Shown here: piece after piece, positions 32,983-41,289 of the stretch
How the letters are laid out: the number at the start of each line of letters is the position of its first letter
Numbering within the stretch: the first letter of the stretch is position 1
From: Mycolicibacter heraklionensis
GTDB lineage: Bacteria; Actinomycetota; Actinomycetes; Mycobacteriales; Mycobacteriaceae
NCBI RefSeq assembly: GCF_001021505.1
Contig: NZ_LDPO01000006.1
Location: 58,962-122,961, forward strand
Length of the DNA stretch: 64,000 nucleotides
Reading direction: 5' to 3'
Program-made: the position numbers and the translations under genes
The notes under the pieces: model-generated
The model's database searches: none
What the model was told of the DNA's origin: nothing
Seen by the model: only the letters and a program-made list of their open reading frames with translations

Positions 32983-33014
32983 GCTCAGTGACGTAGTTCC
33001 CTTCCGGGCACCGA

Positions 33015-33030
33015 TGTGACTTCAGGCACA
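33015..33030. promoter_or_regulatory. Proximal CRP-like box at the nuo promoter
   Basis: TGTGACTTCAGGCACA matches the mycobacterial CRP consensus TGTGA-N6-TCACA at 9 of 10 defined positions. It lies directly downstream of the putative -10 hexamer of nuoA (TAGGCT, minus strand, 33035-33030), so it would cover the transcription start; binding there should repress. Confidence 0.5.
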
Positions 33031-33035
33031 GCCTA
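33030..33035 (-). promoter_or_regulatory. Putative -10 hexamer of the nuo operon
   Basis: TAGGCT on the minus strand fits the mycobacterial TAnnnT -10 pattern. It would give a start near 33022, about 40 bases before nuoA. There is no clear -35, which is common for mycobacterial sigma-A promoters. Confidence 0.35.
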
Positions 33036-33082
33036 GCCCGCTGCCACGGGGCGGTTGGGAAGAATCCGAAATTGCCGACAAC

Positions 33083-33098
33083 TGTGACGGGTATCACC
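33083..33098. promoter_or_regulatory. Distal CRP-like box upstream of nuo
   Basis: TGTGACGGGTATCACC again matches TGTGA-N6-TCACA at 9 of 10 defined positions. Its centre is about 67 bp upstream of the inferred nuoA start, a typical class I activator distance. With the proximal box it suggests dual control. Confidence 0.5.
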
Positions 33099-33150
33099 TG
33101 TAGCGGTAACGGCGACAGGCGAATTCGCGCAATTCGTGGCTGAGGCTTAC

Positions 33151-33555
33151 CTAACTACCCGTCGGCGTGCGCAGCAGACCCAGCACCGCATGGCTCAACT
33201 CCATGGGGTCAATCGGGTGGGCCACCGCGGCGTCGGCGTGCGACCATTTGGCCAGCCAGACGTCGTCGGCGCGGCCGGTCAGCACCACGATCGGCGGGCA
33301 CGGCGTGATCTCGTCTTTGAGCTGTTTGCAGATGCCCATCCCGCCGGCCGGGGTGGCTTCTCCGTCCAGGATGGCCAGGTCGATTCCACCGGCGTCCATC
33401 TGCCGGATCACCATCGGCTCGGTTGCCACCTCGACATAACTCAGCTCCGGTAGGTCCGGGTGCAGCTGCTTGCCCAACGCGGTGGTAACCCGTGCGCGGG
33501 TAGCGGCGTCGTCACTGTAGACAAGGATTCGCAGCGCGGCATTGGAGTCGGACAC
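33151..33555 (-). CDS. Atypical receiver-domain protein (Rv3143-like)
   Basis: From the GTG at 33555 the protein is 134 residues, a stand-alone response-regulator receiver with no output domain. The acidic pair (Asp15-Asp16), phosphoacceptor Asp64 (AILDGEA) and Thr93 (VVLTG) are present, but the conserved switch lysine before the last conserved Pro is His113 (VAHPIDP). The same gene precedes nuo in M. tuberculosis (Rv3143), so it may sense or tune respiratory state. An ATG at 33591 would add 12 unlikely residues. The promoter-bearing gap of 168 bp to nuoA lies downstream. Confidence 0.85.
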   Translation of the reverse strand: MSDSNAALRILVYSDDAATRARVTTALGKQLHPDLPELSYVEVATEPMVIRQMDAGGIDLAILDGEATPAGGMGICKQLKDEITPCPPIVVLTGRADDVWLAKWSHADAAVAHPIDPMELSHAVLGLLRTPTGS

Positions 33556-33642
33556 GGTCCAGATGCTACTGCGCAGGTCGCACCGATACATCGGGTTTGG
33601 AGCAGCACCGTCGAAGTGATTGTCGCGCAGGCACTCTAGCGG

Positions 33643-33993
33643 CTACTGGGCATACCCCGGATGGTCGATCGCCAGTCGATGCTCCACCAGGGTGTACAGG
33701 CAGGCGGCGAGCGCCTCGGGCCGATCGTCAAGGTCACCGGCCCGGATGGCGGCGGCCAGCCCTGCCTCGTCGGCGAAACCCAGTCTCGCCAGTGCGTCGG
33801 CGACGACGCCGCCGGTGGTGTCGCGTAACTCCCGTTCGACGATGCGCAGCGCGTTGGCCGCTACCCGGGCGTGGAACCTGACCTGGCCGTCGGTGGCGGT
33901 ATCCCCGTCGCGATTCACCACCGCCGTGTCCAGGAATTCGGTGACCGCGGCGACGAGTTCGGCCGCGGTGGGGCGGCGGCCCCCGGCGCTCAC
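33643..33993 (-). CDS. DUF6285 (LvaB-like) small accessory protein
   Basis: From the GTG at 33993 the protein has 116 residues (about 12-13 kDa), mostly helical, with the FHARVAANALRIVEREL segment typical of DUF6285. The start overlaps the phosphotransferase stop as GTGA. In the levulinate (lva) pathway of Pseudomonas putida a small protein of this size, LvaB, is required by the acyl-CoA kinase LvaA; equivalence here is inferred from size, partner and family. It is the last gene of the long operon. Longer reading upstream to 34152 lies within the kinase gene. Confidence 0.78.
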   Translation of the reverse strand: MSAGGRRPTAAELVAAVTEFLDTAVVNRDGDTATDGQVRFHARVAANALRIVERELRDTTGGVVADALARLGFADEAGLAAAIRAGDLDDRPEALAACLYTLVEHRLAIDHPGYAQ

Positions 33994-34979
33994 GGCCGGA
34001 CTCCGTCGAGCAGGCGCAGCAGGTCCCATTCGGTTTCGGAGACGCGCCGGCCGATGGTCGCCAGTTCCACCGAACGGGTTTGGCCGCTCAGGTGACGCTG
34101 GGCCTGGTAGCGGCAGATGATGCCCCACCGCAGCGTGCCCAGCAGCAGCCACCAGTCGAACCGATCCGGATTGACATTCCCGCCGGTGGCTTGTTCGTAG
34201 GCGGCCAGAAAGGCGTCGATACCGCCGAGTCCACCGGCGGCGCGCTCGAGCGGCGCACCGAACCGCCAGGCCCGCAGGCAGAACCAGGCCAGGTCCTCAC
34301 ACCCGTCGCCCAGGTGCACCAGCTCCCAGTCCAGCACGGCGGCCAGATCACCGCGGCCGGAGACCATGAGGTTGCCCATCCGGAAATCGCCGTGGACCAG
34401 CTGCGCCGGCACCGGCGGTGGGCGATCGGCGGCCAGCCGTCGCAACGCCCACTCGAAGGGCGCCGTGGTGTCGGGCAGGGCATCGAGCTGGGTGCGGCAT
34501 GCGGACAGCTGGTCTTCGGCACTCAATGCGACGCCGCCCGGGTCGGCCCGGTGAATGGCGGCCAGCGCCTGCGCGCACTGCCGCAGCAGCTGCGTGCGTC
34601 CCGCGTCGTCGAGCTGGCGCTCGATGCGGCGAACCACCGTCTCGCCGTCGATCAGATCGCAGATCAGGTACGGGTTCCCCAGTGCCGCAGCGGAATTATC
34701 GGCGATCAGCACGTTCGGCACCGGGGCACCGGCCCGGCCTGCGACACGCTGCGCGTGCGCCTCCAGCTCCATGCTGGCATGCAGCTCCTCAAGCGGGCCG
34801 GTGCGCAGAATCAGCGACCGGCGATGGCCTGTGCCCGTAACGGCATCGAACGCCCAGGTGATCCGGCTGGCGCCGCCGGTCAGGGCCCGCAGGTCCTCGA
34901 CCACGACCGGGCCCAACTCCGGCGCCAGCACGTCGGCCAGCCGGTCGGCGAGCTGATCGGTGGTCGCACCCGGTTTCAT
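33990..34979 (-). CDS. Phosphotransferase (APH, LvaA/ACAD10-kinase-like)
   Basis: The 329-residue kinase-like protein has an intact Brenner motif HGDFRMGN (His196, Asp198, Asn203) and DFG-equivalent Asp217 (VLDWELV). Such enzymes next to acyl-CoA dehydrogenases phosphorylate the hydroxyl group of hydroxyacyl-CoAs so that phosphate can later be eliminated. The ATG overlaps the upstream acyl-CoA dehydrogenase stop as ATGA, and the gene is followed by the DUF6285 partner. The substrate is not known; antibiotic resistance is unlikely. Confidence 0.87.
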   Translation of the reverse strand: MKPGATTDQLADRLADVLAPELGPVVVEDLRALTGGASRITWAFDAVTGTGHRRSLILRTGPLEELHASMELEAHAQRVAGRAGAPVPNVLIADNSAAALGNPYLICDLIDGETVVRRIERQLDDAGRTQLLRQCAQALAAIHRADPGGVALSAEDQLSACRTQLDALPDTTAPFEWALRRLAADRPPPVPAQLVHGDFRMGNLMVSGRGDLAAVLDWELVHLGDGCEDLAWFCLRAWRFGAPLERAAGGLGGIDAFLAAYEQATGGNVNPDRFDWWLLLGTLRWGIICRYQAQRHLSGQTRSVELATIGRRVSETEWDLLRLLDGVRP

Positions 34980-36217
34980 GGCCGCCTATCGAACCCGAAC
35001 AGCCGCTGCGCGACCCGGCGGATCTGGATCTCTTCGGCGCCTTCGGTGATCCGGTAGCGGCGGTGGTGGCGGTAGATGTGTTCGAACTGCTCGTGACGGG
35101 TGTAGCCCACGCCGCCGTGGATCTGGATGGCGCGGTCGGCGGCCTCGCACACCAGCCGGTTGGCACGGTAGTTGGCCATCGACACCTTGTCGGAGACCTC
35201 CAGGTGGTGGTCGCGGTCCAGGTGCCAGGCCGCGTAGTTCACCAGCAGCCGCACCATCTGGGCCTCGGTCTGCAGTTCGGCCAGCGGCCACTGCACCGCC
35301 TGGTTGACCGACAGCGGCTTGCCGAACACGATGCGTTGCCGCGCGTACTCGGCGGCGCGGTCGATGCAATACTGTGCGGCGCCCAGGCTGGAGGCGGCCT
35401 GGCGGATCCGGTTTTCGTGCAGGAAGGTCTGGGCCACGTCCAGCCCGCCGTCGACCTCGCCGAGCACCGCATCGGCGGGCACCCGCACGTTGTTCAGTTC
35501 GACCTCGCCGTGGTCGGTCGGCATGTTGAAGGTCCACCAGTAGAACGGGATGGTGAATCCCGGTGTGTCGGTGGGCACCAGGAACGCGGTGATCCCGCGT
35601 GCCGAGCCGGCTTCGCCGGATGTGCGGGCGAAGACCAAGTCGTGGGTGGCCCGGTGCACTCCGGTGTTGAATCGCTTGGCGCCGTTGATCACCCAGGTGT
35701 CGCCGTCGAGTTCGGCGCGGGTTTCCAGCCACGTGGCATCCGAACCGTGGTCTGGTTCGGTCAGTCCGAAGGCCATCGACCGCTCGCCGGTGATCATGGC
35801 CTGGGAGAACTCGCGGCGCTGCTCGTCGGTGCCGAACCGCTCCATCATGATCACCTGCGGGAAGTTCCCGACGATCGATGACTCGTCCTGCAGGTCGTTG
35901 TGCAGGCCGAGGCCCTTGTGTGCCAGATGTTCCCGGATCACCGCCATGTCGACGTTGGTTCCGTCGCGGCCGCCCAGGGATGCCGGCAGCCCGTAGCGCA
36001 GCCAGCCGGCCGCGTCGGCGCGGCGGCGCATCTCATCCAGCAATTCCTCCCACTCGCGTCGCGGGATGCCGCCGCGTTCCACGTCGGTGCGGGCGAACTC
36101 GCGCCGGTGGTCGAAGTACTGCATGTGCTCGGCCTGCAGCGGTGCGATCTCGCGCTCGATGAAGTCGTCCATCTCGGCGAGCACCCCGGGAAGGTGTTCG
36201 GGCAGTGTGAAATCCAT
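34976..36217 (-). CDS. Acyl-CoA dehydrogenase
   Basis: The 413-residue flavoprotein shows the standard three-domain fold: helical N-domain, FAD-binding segment AFGLTEPDHGSDATWLETRA (about 150-170) and C-terminal RIVFGKPLSVNQ helix with a GGVGYTRHEQFEHIYR segment. The catalytic-base region reads ITEGAEEIQI, an EG pair at the usual place. It would oxidise or rearrange an acyl-CoA, perhaps eliminating phosphate from the product of the adjacent kinase. It starts 24 bp after the TetR stop. Confidence 0.9.
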   Translation of the reverse strand: MDFTLPEHLPGVLAEMDDFIEREIAPLQAEHMQYFDHRREFARTDVERGGIPRREWEELLDEMRRRADAAGWLRYGLPASLGGRDGTNVDMAVIREHLAHKGLGLHNDLQDESSIVGNFPQVIMMERFGTDEQRREFSQAMITGERSMAFGLTEPDHGSDATWLETRAELDGDTWVINGAKRFNTGVHRATHDLVFARTSGEAGSARGITAFLVPTDTPGFTIPFYWWTFNMPTDHGEVELNNVRVPADAVLGEVDGGLDVAQTFLHENRIRQAASSLGAAQYCIDRAAEYARQRIVFGKPLSVNQAVQWPLAELQTEAQMVRLLVNYAAWHLDRDHHLEVSDKVSMANYRANRLVCEAADRAIQIHGGVGYTRHEQFEHIYRHHRRYRITEGAEEIQIRRVAQRLFGFDRRP

Positions 36218-36241
36218 GGCGATTCCTTCAGTTGTGGGTGG

Positions 36242-36856
36242 TCAACGGCCGTACAGGGTCTTTCTCCAGATGGTCGACAGCGTGGCGATGGCGTCATGAT
36301 CGCTGATTCGCCATCCCGGTCCCGACGGGCCGACGAACACCACGGTGAAGTTCTCGAACAGCAGCGCGATGGCTGCCGCGATGTGGTCGGCATCGAGATC
36401 AAGACCGTAGCCCTGCTGCTGTGCGCGTCGCACCGAGGCGGCGACGATCTCCATGCCGAACCGGCGGAACTCGTTCTGCAGTGCGGCGAATCGCTCGCTG
36501 GTGGCGGCCAGCTGTGCCACCGCGATCATGACGCCGATGTTCGGCTTGAACATGGTCCAATAGGCACTGACCACCGACGTGAAGAACTCGGTGTCCTCCG
36601 GGGACTCCGGTAGCCGCATCTTGAGTCCGGACGGCTCGACCACCTGGGTGAGAAACGACTCGGCCAAGGCGGCCAGCAGGTCTTCCTTGTCACGGAAATA
36701 CCGGTACAGCACCGCGGTGGACTTTCCGGCGGACGACGTGATGTCGGCCAGGGTGGTGCCGTGAAACCCGCGTTCGGCAAACAGTTCTCGGGCGGCCTGT
36801 TCGATCGCACCGCGCGTCAGGCGTCCTTTCGAACTGAGCTCACGCTGGGTGGACAT
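36242..36856 (-). CDS. TetR regulator inside the catabolic operon
   Basis: From the ATG at 36856 the protein is 204 residues with a TetR helix-turn-helix (about residues 13-60, ADITSSAGKSTAVLYRYFRDK). It begins eight bases after the HMG-CoA-lyase-like stop, placing it in the middle of the operon. It most simply autoregulates the whole nine-gene unit through the 18-bp palindrome at 41290-41307. The inducer may be a CoA thioester intermediate. Confidence 0.87.
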   Translation of the reverse strand: MSTQRELSSKGRLTRGAIEQAARELFAERGFHGTTLADITSSAGKSTAVLYRYFRDKEDLLAALAESFLTQVVEPSGLKMRLPESPEDTEFFTSVVSAYWTMFKPNIGVMIAVAQLAATSERFAALQNEFRRFGMEIVAASVRRAQQQGYGLDLDADHIAAAIALLFENFTVVFVGPSGPGWRISDHDAIATLSTIWRKTLYGR

Positions 36857-36864
36857 CGAGGCGC

Positions 36865-37770
36865 TCAGACCCGCTTCCGGTCTCCGGCTGCCAGCAGGGC
36901 GCTGGGCAGCCCGTGGCCGACGACCGTGCTGGCCACACCGGCGGCGGCGATGGCGGCATCCAGGTCGATACCGGTGTCGATCCCGCAATCACTCAGCAGG
37001 TAGACCAGGTCCTCGGTGGCGATGTTCCCGGTGGCGCCAGGGGCGAACGGACAGCCGCCCAGGCCGCCGGCCGAGGCGTCGAGCCGGGTGATTCCCGCCT
37101 GCACCGCCGCGTAGGCGCAGGCCAGCCCGGAGCCGCGGGTGTTGTGGAAGTGCGCGCCCAGCGGGATGTCGCCGATGAGCGGCTGCACCGCCGCGATCAG
37201 GTCGGTGACACGCCGGGGAGTGGCCGTGCCGATGGTATCAGCGATGGCCAGCCGGTCGACCCCCAAATCGCTTGCCGAGGAGGCGATGTCGGTGACCCGC
37301 CCGGGATCGGTCGGTCCGTCGAACGGGCAGTCCCACGCGGTGGCGATGATGACCTCGACCGACGCGCCGGCATCATGGGCGATATCGGCGATGTCGGTGA
37401 TGGCGGCGGCGGCCTGCGCGGTGGGGCGGCCGACATTGGCGGTGCTGAAGGCATCCGAGGCGCACACCACGTACTCGAGGGATTTCAGTCCGGCGGCCAC
37501 CGCCCGGGCGGCGCCACCGGGGCTGGCGACCAGTGCGGAGAACTCCAGTTCGGGGTAGCGCCACAGTTCGGCGGCCAGCTCGGCGGCGTCAGCGAGGGCC
37601 GGGACTTTGGTCGGGGAGACGAACGAGGTCACCTCGACCTCGCGGACTCCGGTGGCAGCGATCGCGGCCAGCAGTTCGAGCTTGGCGCTCAACGGGATCG
37701 GCGCTTCGATCTGCAGGCCGTCGCGCAGCGCGACCTCGCGGATGCTGACCTGGCCGGGAAGTGTGCTCAT
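36865..37770 (-). CDS. HMG-CoA lyase-family protein
   Basis: The 301-residue TIM-barrel enzyme has the N-terminal REVALRDGLQ motif (metal-binding Asp17), the metal-binding HFHN (His207, His209) and the active-site loop GGLGGCPFAPGATGN with Cys240. These residues support a working aldol-type lyase that splits a 3-hydroxy-3-methylglutaryl-CoA-like molecule to acetyl-CoA and an oxo acid. In this context the substrate could be a branched or hydroxylated CoA ester rather than HMG-CoA itself. The start overlaps the CoA-transferase stop as ATGA. Confidence 0.9.
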   Translation of the reverse strand: MSTLPGQVSIREVALRDGLQIEAPIPLSAKLELLAAIAATGVREVEVTSFVSPTKVPALADAAELAAELWRYPELEFSALVASPGGAARAVAAGLKSLEYVVCASDAFSTANVGRPTAQAAAAITDIADIAHDAGASVEVIIATAWDCPFDGPTDPGRVTDIASSASDLGVDRLAIADTIGTATPRRVTDLIAAVQPLIGDIPLGAHFHNTRGSGLACAYAAVQAGITRLDASAGGLGGCPFAPGATGNIATEDLVYLLSDCGIDTGIDLDAAIAAAGVASTVVGHGLPSALLAAGDRKRV

Positions 37771-38975
37771 AACACCCCCTGGGTGCGTAGGGTGTCCAAC
37801 TCCGCGCTGGTCTTGCCGAGCAGGCCGGCGTAGACCTCGTCGTTGTGCTGGCCGGGCCGGGCCGATCCGGCGTTGCGGATGGTGCCGGGGCTCTCCGAGA
37901 GCACCGGGATGACGCCGGGGCCTAGGACGGTGCGCTCGGCGCCTTCGTCCCAGTGCTCGGCGAGCATGCCGCGTGCCCACAGTTGCGGGTCTTTGACGAC
38001 CTCGGCCACCGTGTTGATGGGCCCGGAGATCACTCCGGCATCGCTCAGCGTCGCGATGGTGGCGTCCGGTGCCCGCTGTGCGGCCCATTCGCCGATGATC
38101 GAGTCCAGCTCGTCCTGATTGCGGCCGCGCGCACCGTGATCGGCGAACCGCGGGTCGGTCGTCAGTTCCGGCCTGCCCATGGCCTGGCACAGCCGGGCGA
38201 ACACGCTGTCCTGGTTGGCGGCGATCACCACCCAGCTGCCGTCGGCCGACTGGTAGATGTTCGACGGCGCGATGCCCTCGAGTCGGGTGCCCGACGGCCC
38301 GCGCACCACGCCGCCGACGTCGTAGTCGGGGATGGTGGATTCCTGGATGGCCAAGCAGGATTCGGTGAGGGCGACATCGACCACCTGACCGTGACCGGTG
38401 ACCGTGCGACGGTAGAGGGCGGCCAGCGCGCCTTGGGCGGCGAACATGCCCGCGAGGCTGTCGCCGAGGGACAGCGCCAGCCGTGGCGGCGGGCCGCCGG
38501 GAAAGCCGTTCATGTGCCGTAGCCCGCTGGCCGCTTCGGCAACCGAGGCGTAGCCTGCCTTGTGCGCGTCCGGTCCGGTCTGTCCGTAGCCGGAGACCCG
38601 CACCAGGATGATGCCCTTGTTGCGCTGACGCAGGACGTCGAAGCCCAGGCCCCAGCGCTCCAGCGTGCCGGGGCGGAAGTTCTCCACGACTATGTCGGAC
38701 TTCTCGATGAGTTCGAGGAACAGTTCCCGGCCGCGCTCGGCGCGCAGGTCGAGGGTGACGGCCTTCTTGTTGCGGGCGTGCACGGTCCAGAAGAAGTGGT
38801 GCCCGTCGAGCTCGGCCTGTCCCCAGGTGCGCAGCGGGTCGGGTTTGCCGGGCAGCTCGATCTTGATGACCTCGGCGCCCATGTCGCCGAGCAGCCGCCC
38901 GGCGAACGGTCCGGAGATCAGCGTGCCGAGCTCAATGACCCGGATGCCGTCGAGTGCACCGGCTGAGGGATTCAT
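37767..38975 (-). CDS. CaiB/BaiF family (class III) CoA-transferase
   Basis: The 402-residue protein has the interlocked-dimer CoA-transferase III pattern: VIELGTLISGPFAGRLLGDMGAEVIKIE at the N-terminus, the DIVVENFRPGTLERWGLG stretch and the catalytic Asp172 in SLGDSLAG. It moves CoA between carboxylic acids, activating the substrate without ATP. Its ATG overlaps the upstream hydrolase stop and its own stop overlaps the lyase start, so coupling continues on both sides. Confidence 0.92.
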   Translation of the reverse strand: MNPSAGALDGIRVIELGTLISGPFAGRLLGDMGAEVIKIELPGKPDPLRTWGQAELDGHHFFWTVHARNKKAVTLDLRAERGRELFLELIEKSDIVVENFRPGTLERWGLGFDVLRQRNKGIILVRVSGYGQTGPDAHKAGYASVAEAASGLRHMNGFPGGPPPRLALSLGDSLAGMFAAQGALAALYRRTVTGHGQVVDVALTESCLAIQESTIPDYDVGGVVRGPSGTRLEGIAPSNIYQSADGSWVVIAANQDSVFARLCQAMGRPELTTDPRFADHGARGRNQDELDSIIGEWAAQRAPDATIATLSDAGVISGPINTVAEVVKDPQLWARGMLAEHWDEGAERTVLGPGVIPVLSESPGTIRNAGSARPGQHNDEVYAGLLGKTSAELDTLRTQGVL

Positions 38976-40156
38976 GCCGACGAGCCTACGAAATCATGCT
39001 GGGCCAGCCAATGACTGACGATCTGCACGGCCTGTCGCAGCGCGTCACGCTGATCCGGACCGGCGTAATAGTGATTGGCGCCGGGGATTTCGTGCATTTG
39101 CTTGTCGCTGGTGCCGATCGCCTCGAAGAGCCGGCGGGTGTGGCTGGGCGTGCAGGCGTCGTCGGCCATATTGCCGATCACCAGGGTGGGCACCGCGATG
39201 TCGTGTCCACAGTCCACGCCGTCGCCGTGGGCGTCGTCGTAGCTCCACTGCGACAGCCAGCTGCGCAGCGTGCAGAACCGTGCCAGCCCGACCGGGCTCA
39301 TGTTCACCACGGCGGGCTCACCCAGATAGCAGCTGCCGGGGGTGCGTTCGTTGGGATCGACCGTCGGGTCCAGCCAGCGCGGGTCGGCCATGGTGCCGTG
39401 GACGACGAACCCGAACTCCTGATCGGGCACGCCGGCGTCTTTGAGCTCGGCCAGCTTCGCCTTGACCCAGGCGGTGATCCGGCGATTCCGGTCGATTTGG
39501 GCGGCCCGGTAGCGCGCCAGGAACTCCTGGCTGTAGGGCGGCTGGTTGGGATTGTCCGGGTTGTAGAGGTCCAGTTCCGGATCGCGTTTGGTCGGGTCGG
39601 ACTCGTCGAGGATCGAGGCGTCGAGCCATTCGGTCAGCGTGCCGTGGCGGCTGATGTGGGCGGCGAGCAGCATCACGCCGTCGGCGGGGATCAGGTTCAG
39701 CTTGGTCAGGTCGGGGCCGTCGCCGGAGGGGCTGGCGGTCACCGTCGGATGCTGGGCCTGCTGTTGGTAGAACAGCGACAGCGAGCCGCCGCCGCTCCAT
39801 CCGGCCAGCACCACCTTGGCGTAGCCGAGCCGGTTCTTGGCGTCGGCGATGCACTGGCCGAGGTCTTCGACCACCTTCTCCATCAGCAGCGCCGAGTCGG
39901 TGCCGCGGAATCGGCTGTTGCAGTAGATGACGTGGTGCCCGGCGCGGGCCAGGGCATTGACCATCGGCAGGTAGGCGCCGCCGCCGATCGGGTGCATGAA
40001 CACCAGCACGGTGTCGCTCGGGCTGTCCTTGGGCCGCAGCAGGTAGCTCTCCAGCACCACCAGCTCGGCGACCCCGCCGTAGACGTCGCGGACACCCGAA
40101 TTGTTCTGGTAGGCAATCAGGTAGGGGATTCGGTCGTAGTCGTGCTTGGCGGTCAT
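38972..40156 (-). CDS. Alpha/beta hydrolase of a catabolic operon
   Basis: From the ATG at 40156 the protein has 394 residues. A central alpha/beta hydrolase fold has the nucleophile elbow AGWSGGGS (Ser121), an acid in the GNMADDACTP segment and His in PGANHYYAG. A large insertion after the elbow (about residues 130-300) forms a cap. The position after a ring-cleavage-type dioxygenase suggests C-C or ester bond cleavage, but this is inference. Both ends overlap neighbours as ATGA. Confidence 0.85.
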   Translation of the reverse strand: MTAKHDYDRIPYLIAYQNNSGVRDVYGGVAELVVLESYLLRPKDSPSDTVLVFMHPIGGGAYLPMVNALARAGHHVIYCNSRFRGTDSALLMEKVVEDLGQCIADAKNRLGYAKVVLAGWSGGGSLSLFYQQQAQHPTVTASPSGDGPDLTKLNLIPADGVMLLAAHISRHGTLTEWLDASILDESDPTKRDPELDLYNPDNPNQPPYSQEFLARYRAAQIDRNRRITAWVKAKLAELKDAGVPDQEFGFVVHGTMADPRWLDPTVDPNERTPGSCYLGEPAVVNMSPVGLARFCTLRSWLSQWSYDDAHGDGVDCGHDIAVPTLVIGNMADDACTPSHTRRLFEAIGTSDKQMHEIPGANHYYAGPDQRDALRQAVQIVSHWLAQHDFVGSSA

Positions 40157-41247
40157 GCGTGCTGTCCTAGGTCGGCGGCGAGAATCTCGGGGGAGGGGAT
40201 GAGGCGGCGTCGGGTGTCGATGGCGATGACCTGCCAGTCCACCCGCTGATAGTCGTCGAACTTGCGGCGTGCCCGCTCGCGGGCCTTCTCCGGCGCGCCG
40301 TGATGCACGCCTTGCGGGGCGTGGCTGATCAGGCCTGGCGGCATCGGAATCCCGTACAGCGATCCGCCGTGGAAGAACGCGATCTCGTCGTAGTCGACGT
40401 TGCGGTGATACCACGGCGTGCGTTCGGTACCCGGGATCCCTTCAGCGGGCTTGGGCAAAAAGTTCATCACGTAGACCCCGGTGGCCTGCATGAACAGGTG
40501 CACCGTCGGTGGCAGGTGCACGCTGTCGGAGGTCACCACGTTGTAGTCGGCGATGTTGAACGAGAACGCGAAGTTGTCGCCGCGCCAGCCCTCGACGTCG
40601 ATCGGATTGTGTTGGTAGTGAAGCGTTGTCGGCCCGCCGTCATGAATGAGACGGACTTCGTAGCGCTCGCGCCCATCGTCGTCGATGGGGGCCGGCTCGG
40701 GGATGACGACCAGGGAGGGGTCGAACGGGAAGTGCCGGCCCAGCGGCCCCGGCGGCGGCACCCGGAACTCGTCGGTGGCCTCGATCATCAGCCAGGTGGT
40801 CTCGGCTGCGGGAAGTTGACGCCAGGTGGTCGCCTTGGGCAGGTACAGCCAGTCGCCCTCGCGGTAGTCCAGCGGGCCGAATTCGGTCTCCAGCTGCCCG
40901 GATCCGGCATGCACGAAGCACAGCAGGTCGCCGTCGACGTAGCGGACGTGAAACGGCATCTCCGCCGAGCGCCGGGACAACCGGATGCGGCAGTCGGGGT
41001 TGCTGAACAGCAGCAGGGGATCGCCGGCGGGGTCGATCGCGTCGGCGGGTTGCAGCTGCGCGGCCAGTACGTCCAGGGGCCGTAGCGGCCCTTCGGCCCG
41101 GTAGGCGGTCGGGTCGTTACGCCGGTACATGTTGGCGGTGCGGCCGGTGAAGCCGCCGCGGCCCAGCTCGTCGTCCTTGAGGCCGTCGAGGTCGGCATGG
41201 ATGCGGCGCGGCGTGGTGCCTTTGCGCAGGTGGACGAAGGATTCCAT
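40153..41247 (-). CDS. Homogentisate 1,2-dioxygenase-family cupin
   Basis: The 364-residue double-cupin protein resembles homogentisate dioxygenase: FVHAGSGQLETEFGPLDYREGDWLYLPKATTW in the N-domain and, in the C-domain, WYHRNVDYDEIAFFHGG plus PQGVHHG, which supply a His/Glu iron-binding set. It is about 70 residues shorter than classical homogentisate dioxygenases, and no fumarylacetoacetase or maleylacetoacetate isomerase follows, so the substrate is probably different. It is the first gene of the operon, 43 bp downstream of the palindrome. Confidence 0.8.
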   Translation of the reverse strand: MESFVHLRKGTTPRRIHADLDGLKDDELGRGGFTGRTANMYRRNDPTAYRAEGPLRPLDVLAAQLQPADAIDPAGDPLLLFSNPDCRIRLSRRSAEMPFHVRYVDGDLLCFVHAGSGQLETEFGPLDYREGDWLYLPKATTWRQLPAAETTWLMIEATDEFRVPPPGPLGRHFPFDPSLVVIPEPAPIDDDGRERYEVRLIHDGGPTTLHYQHNPIDVEGWRGDNFAFSFNIADYNVVTSDSVHLPPTVHLFMQATGVYVMNFLPKPAEGIPGTERTPWYHRNVDYDEIAFFHGGSLYGIPMPPGLISHAPQGVHHGAPEKARERARRKFDDYQRVDWQVIAIDTRRRLIPSPEILAADLGQHA

Positions 41248-41289
41248 CGGCGACTCCCGGGGAGCTCATGCGAATATCGGACTAAAACT

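Noticed and set aside
40153..41247. Complete homogentisate/tyrosine catabolic pathway
   Set aside because: Only a short dioxygenase-like protein is present; no maleylacetoacetate isomerase or fumarylacetoacetase is nearby.
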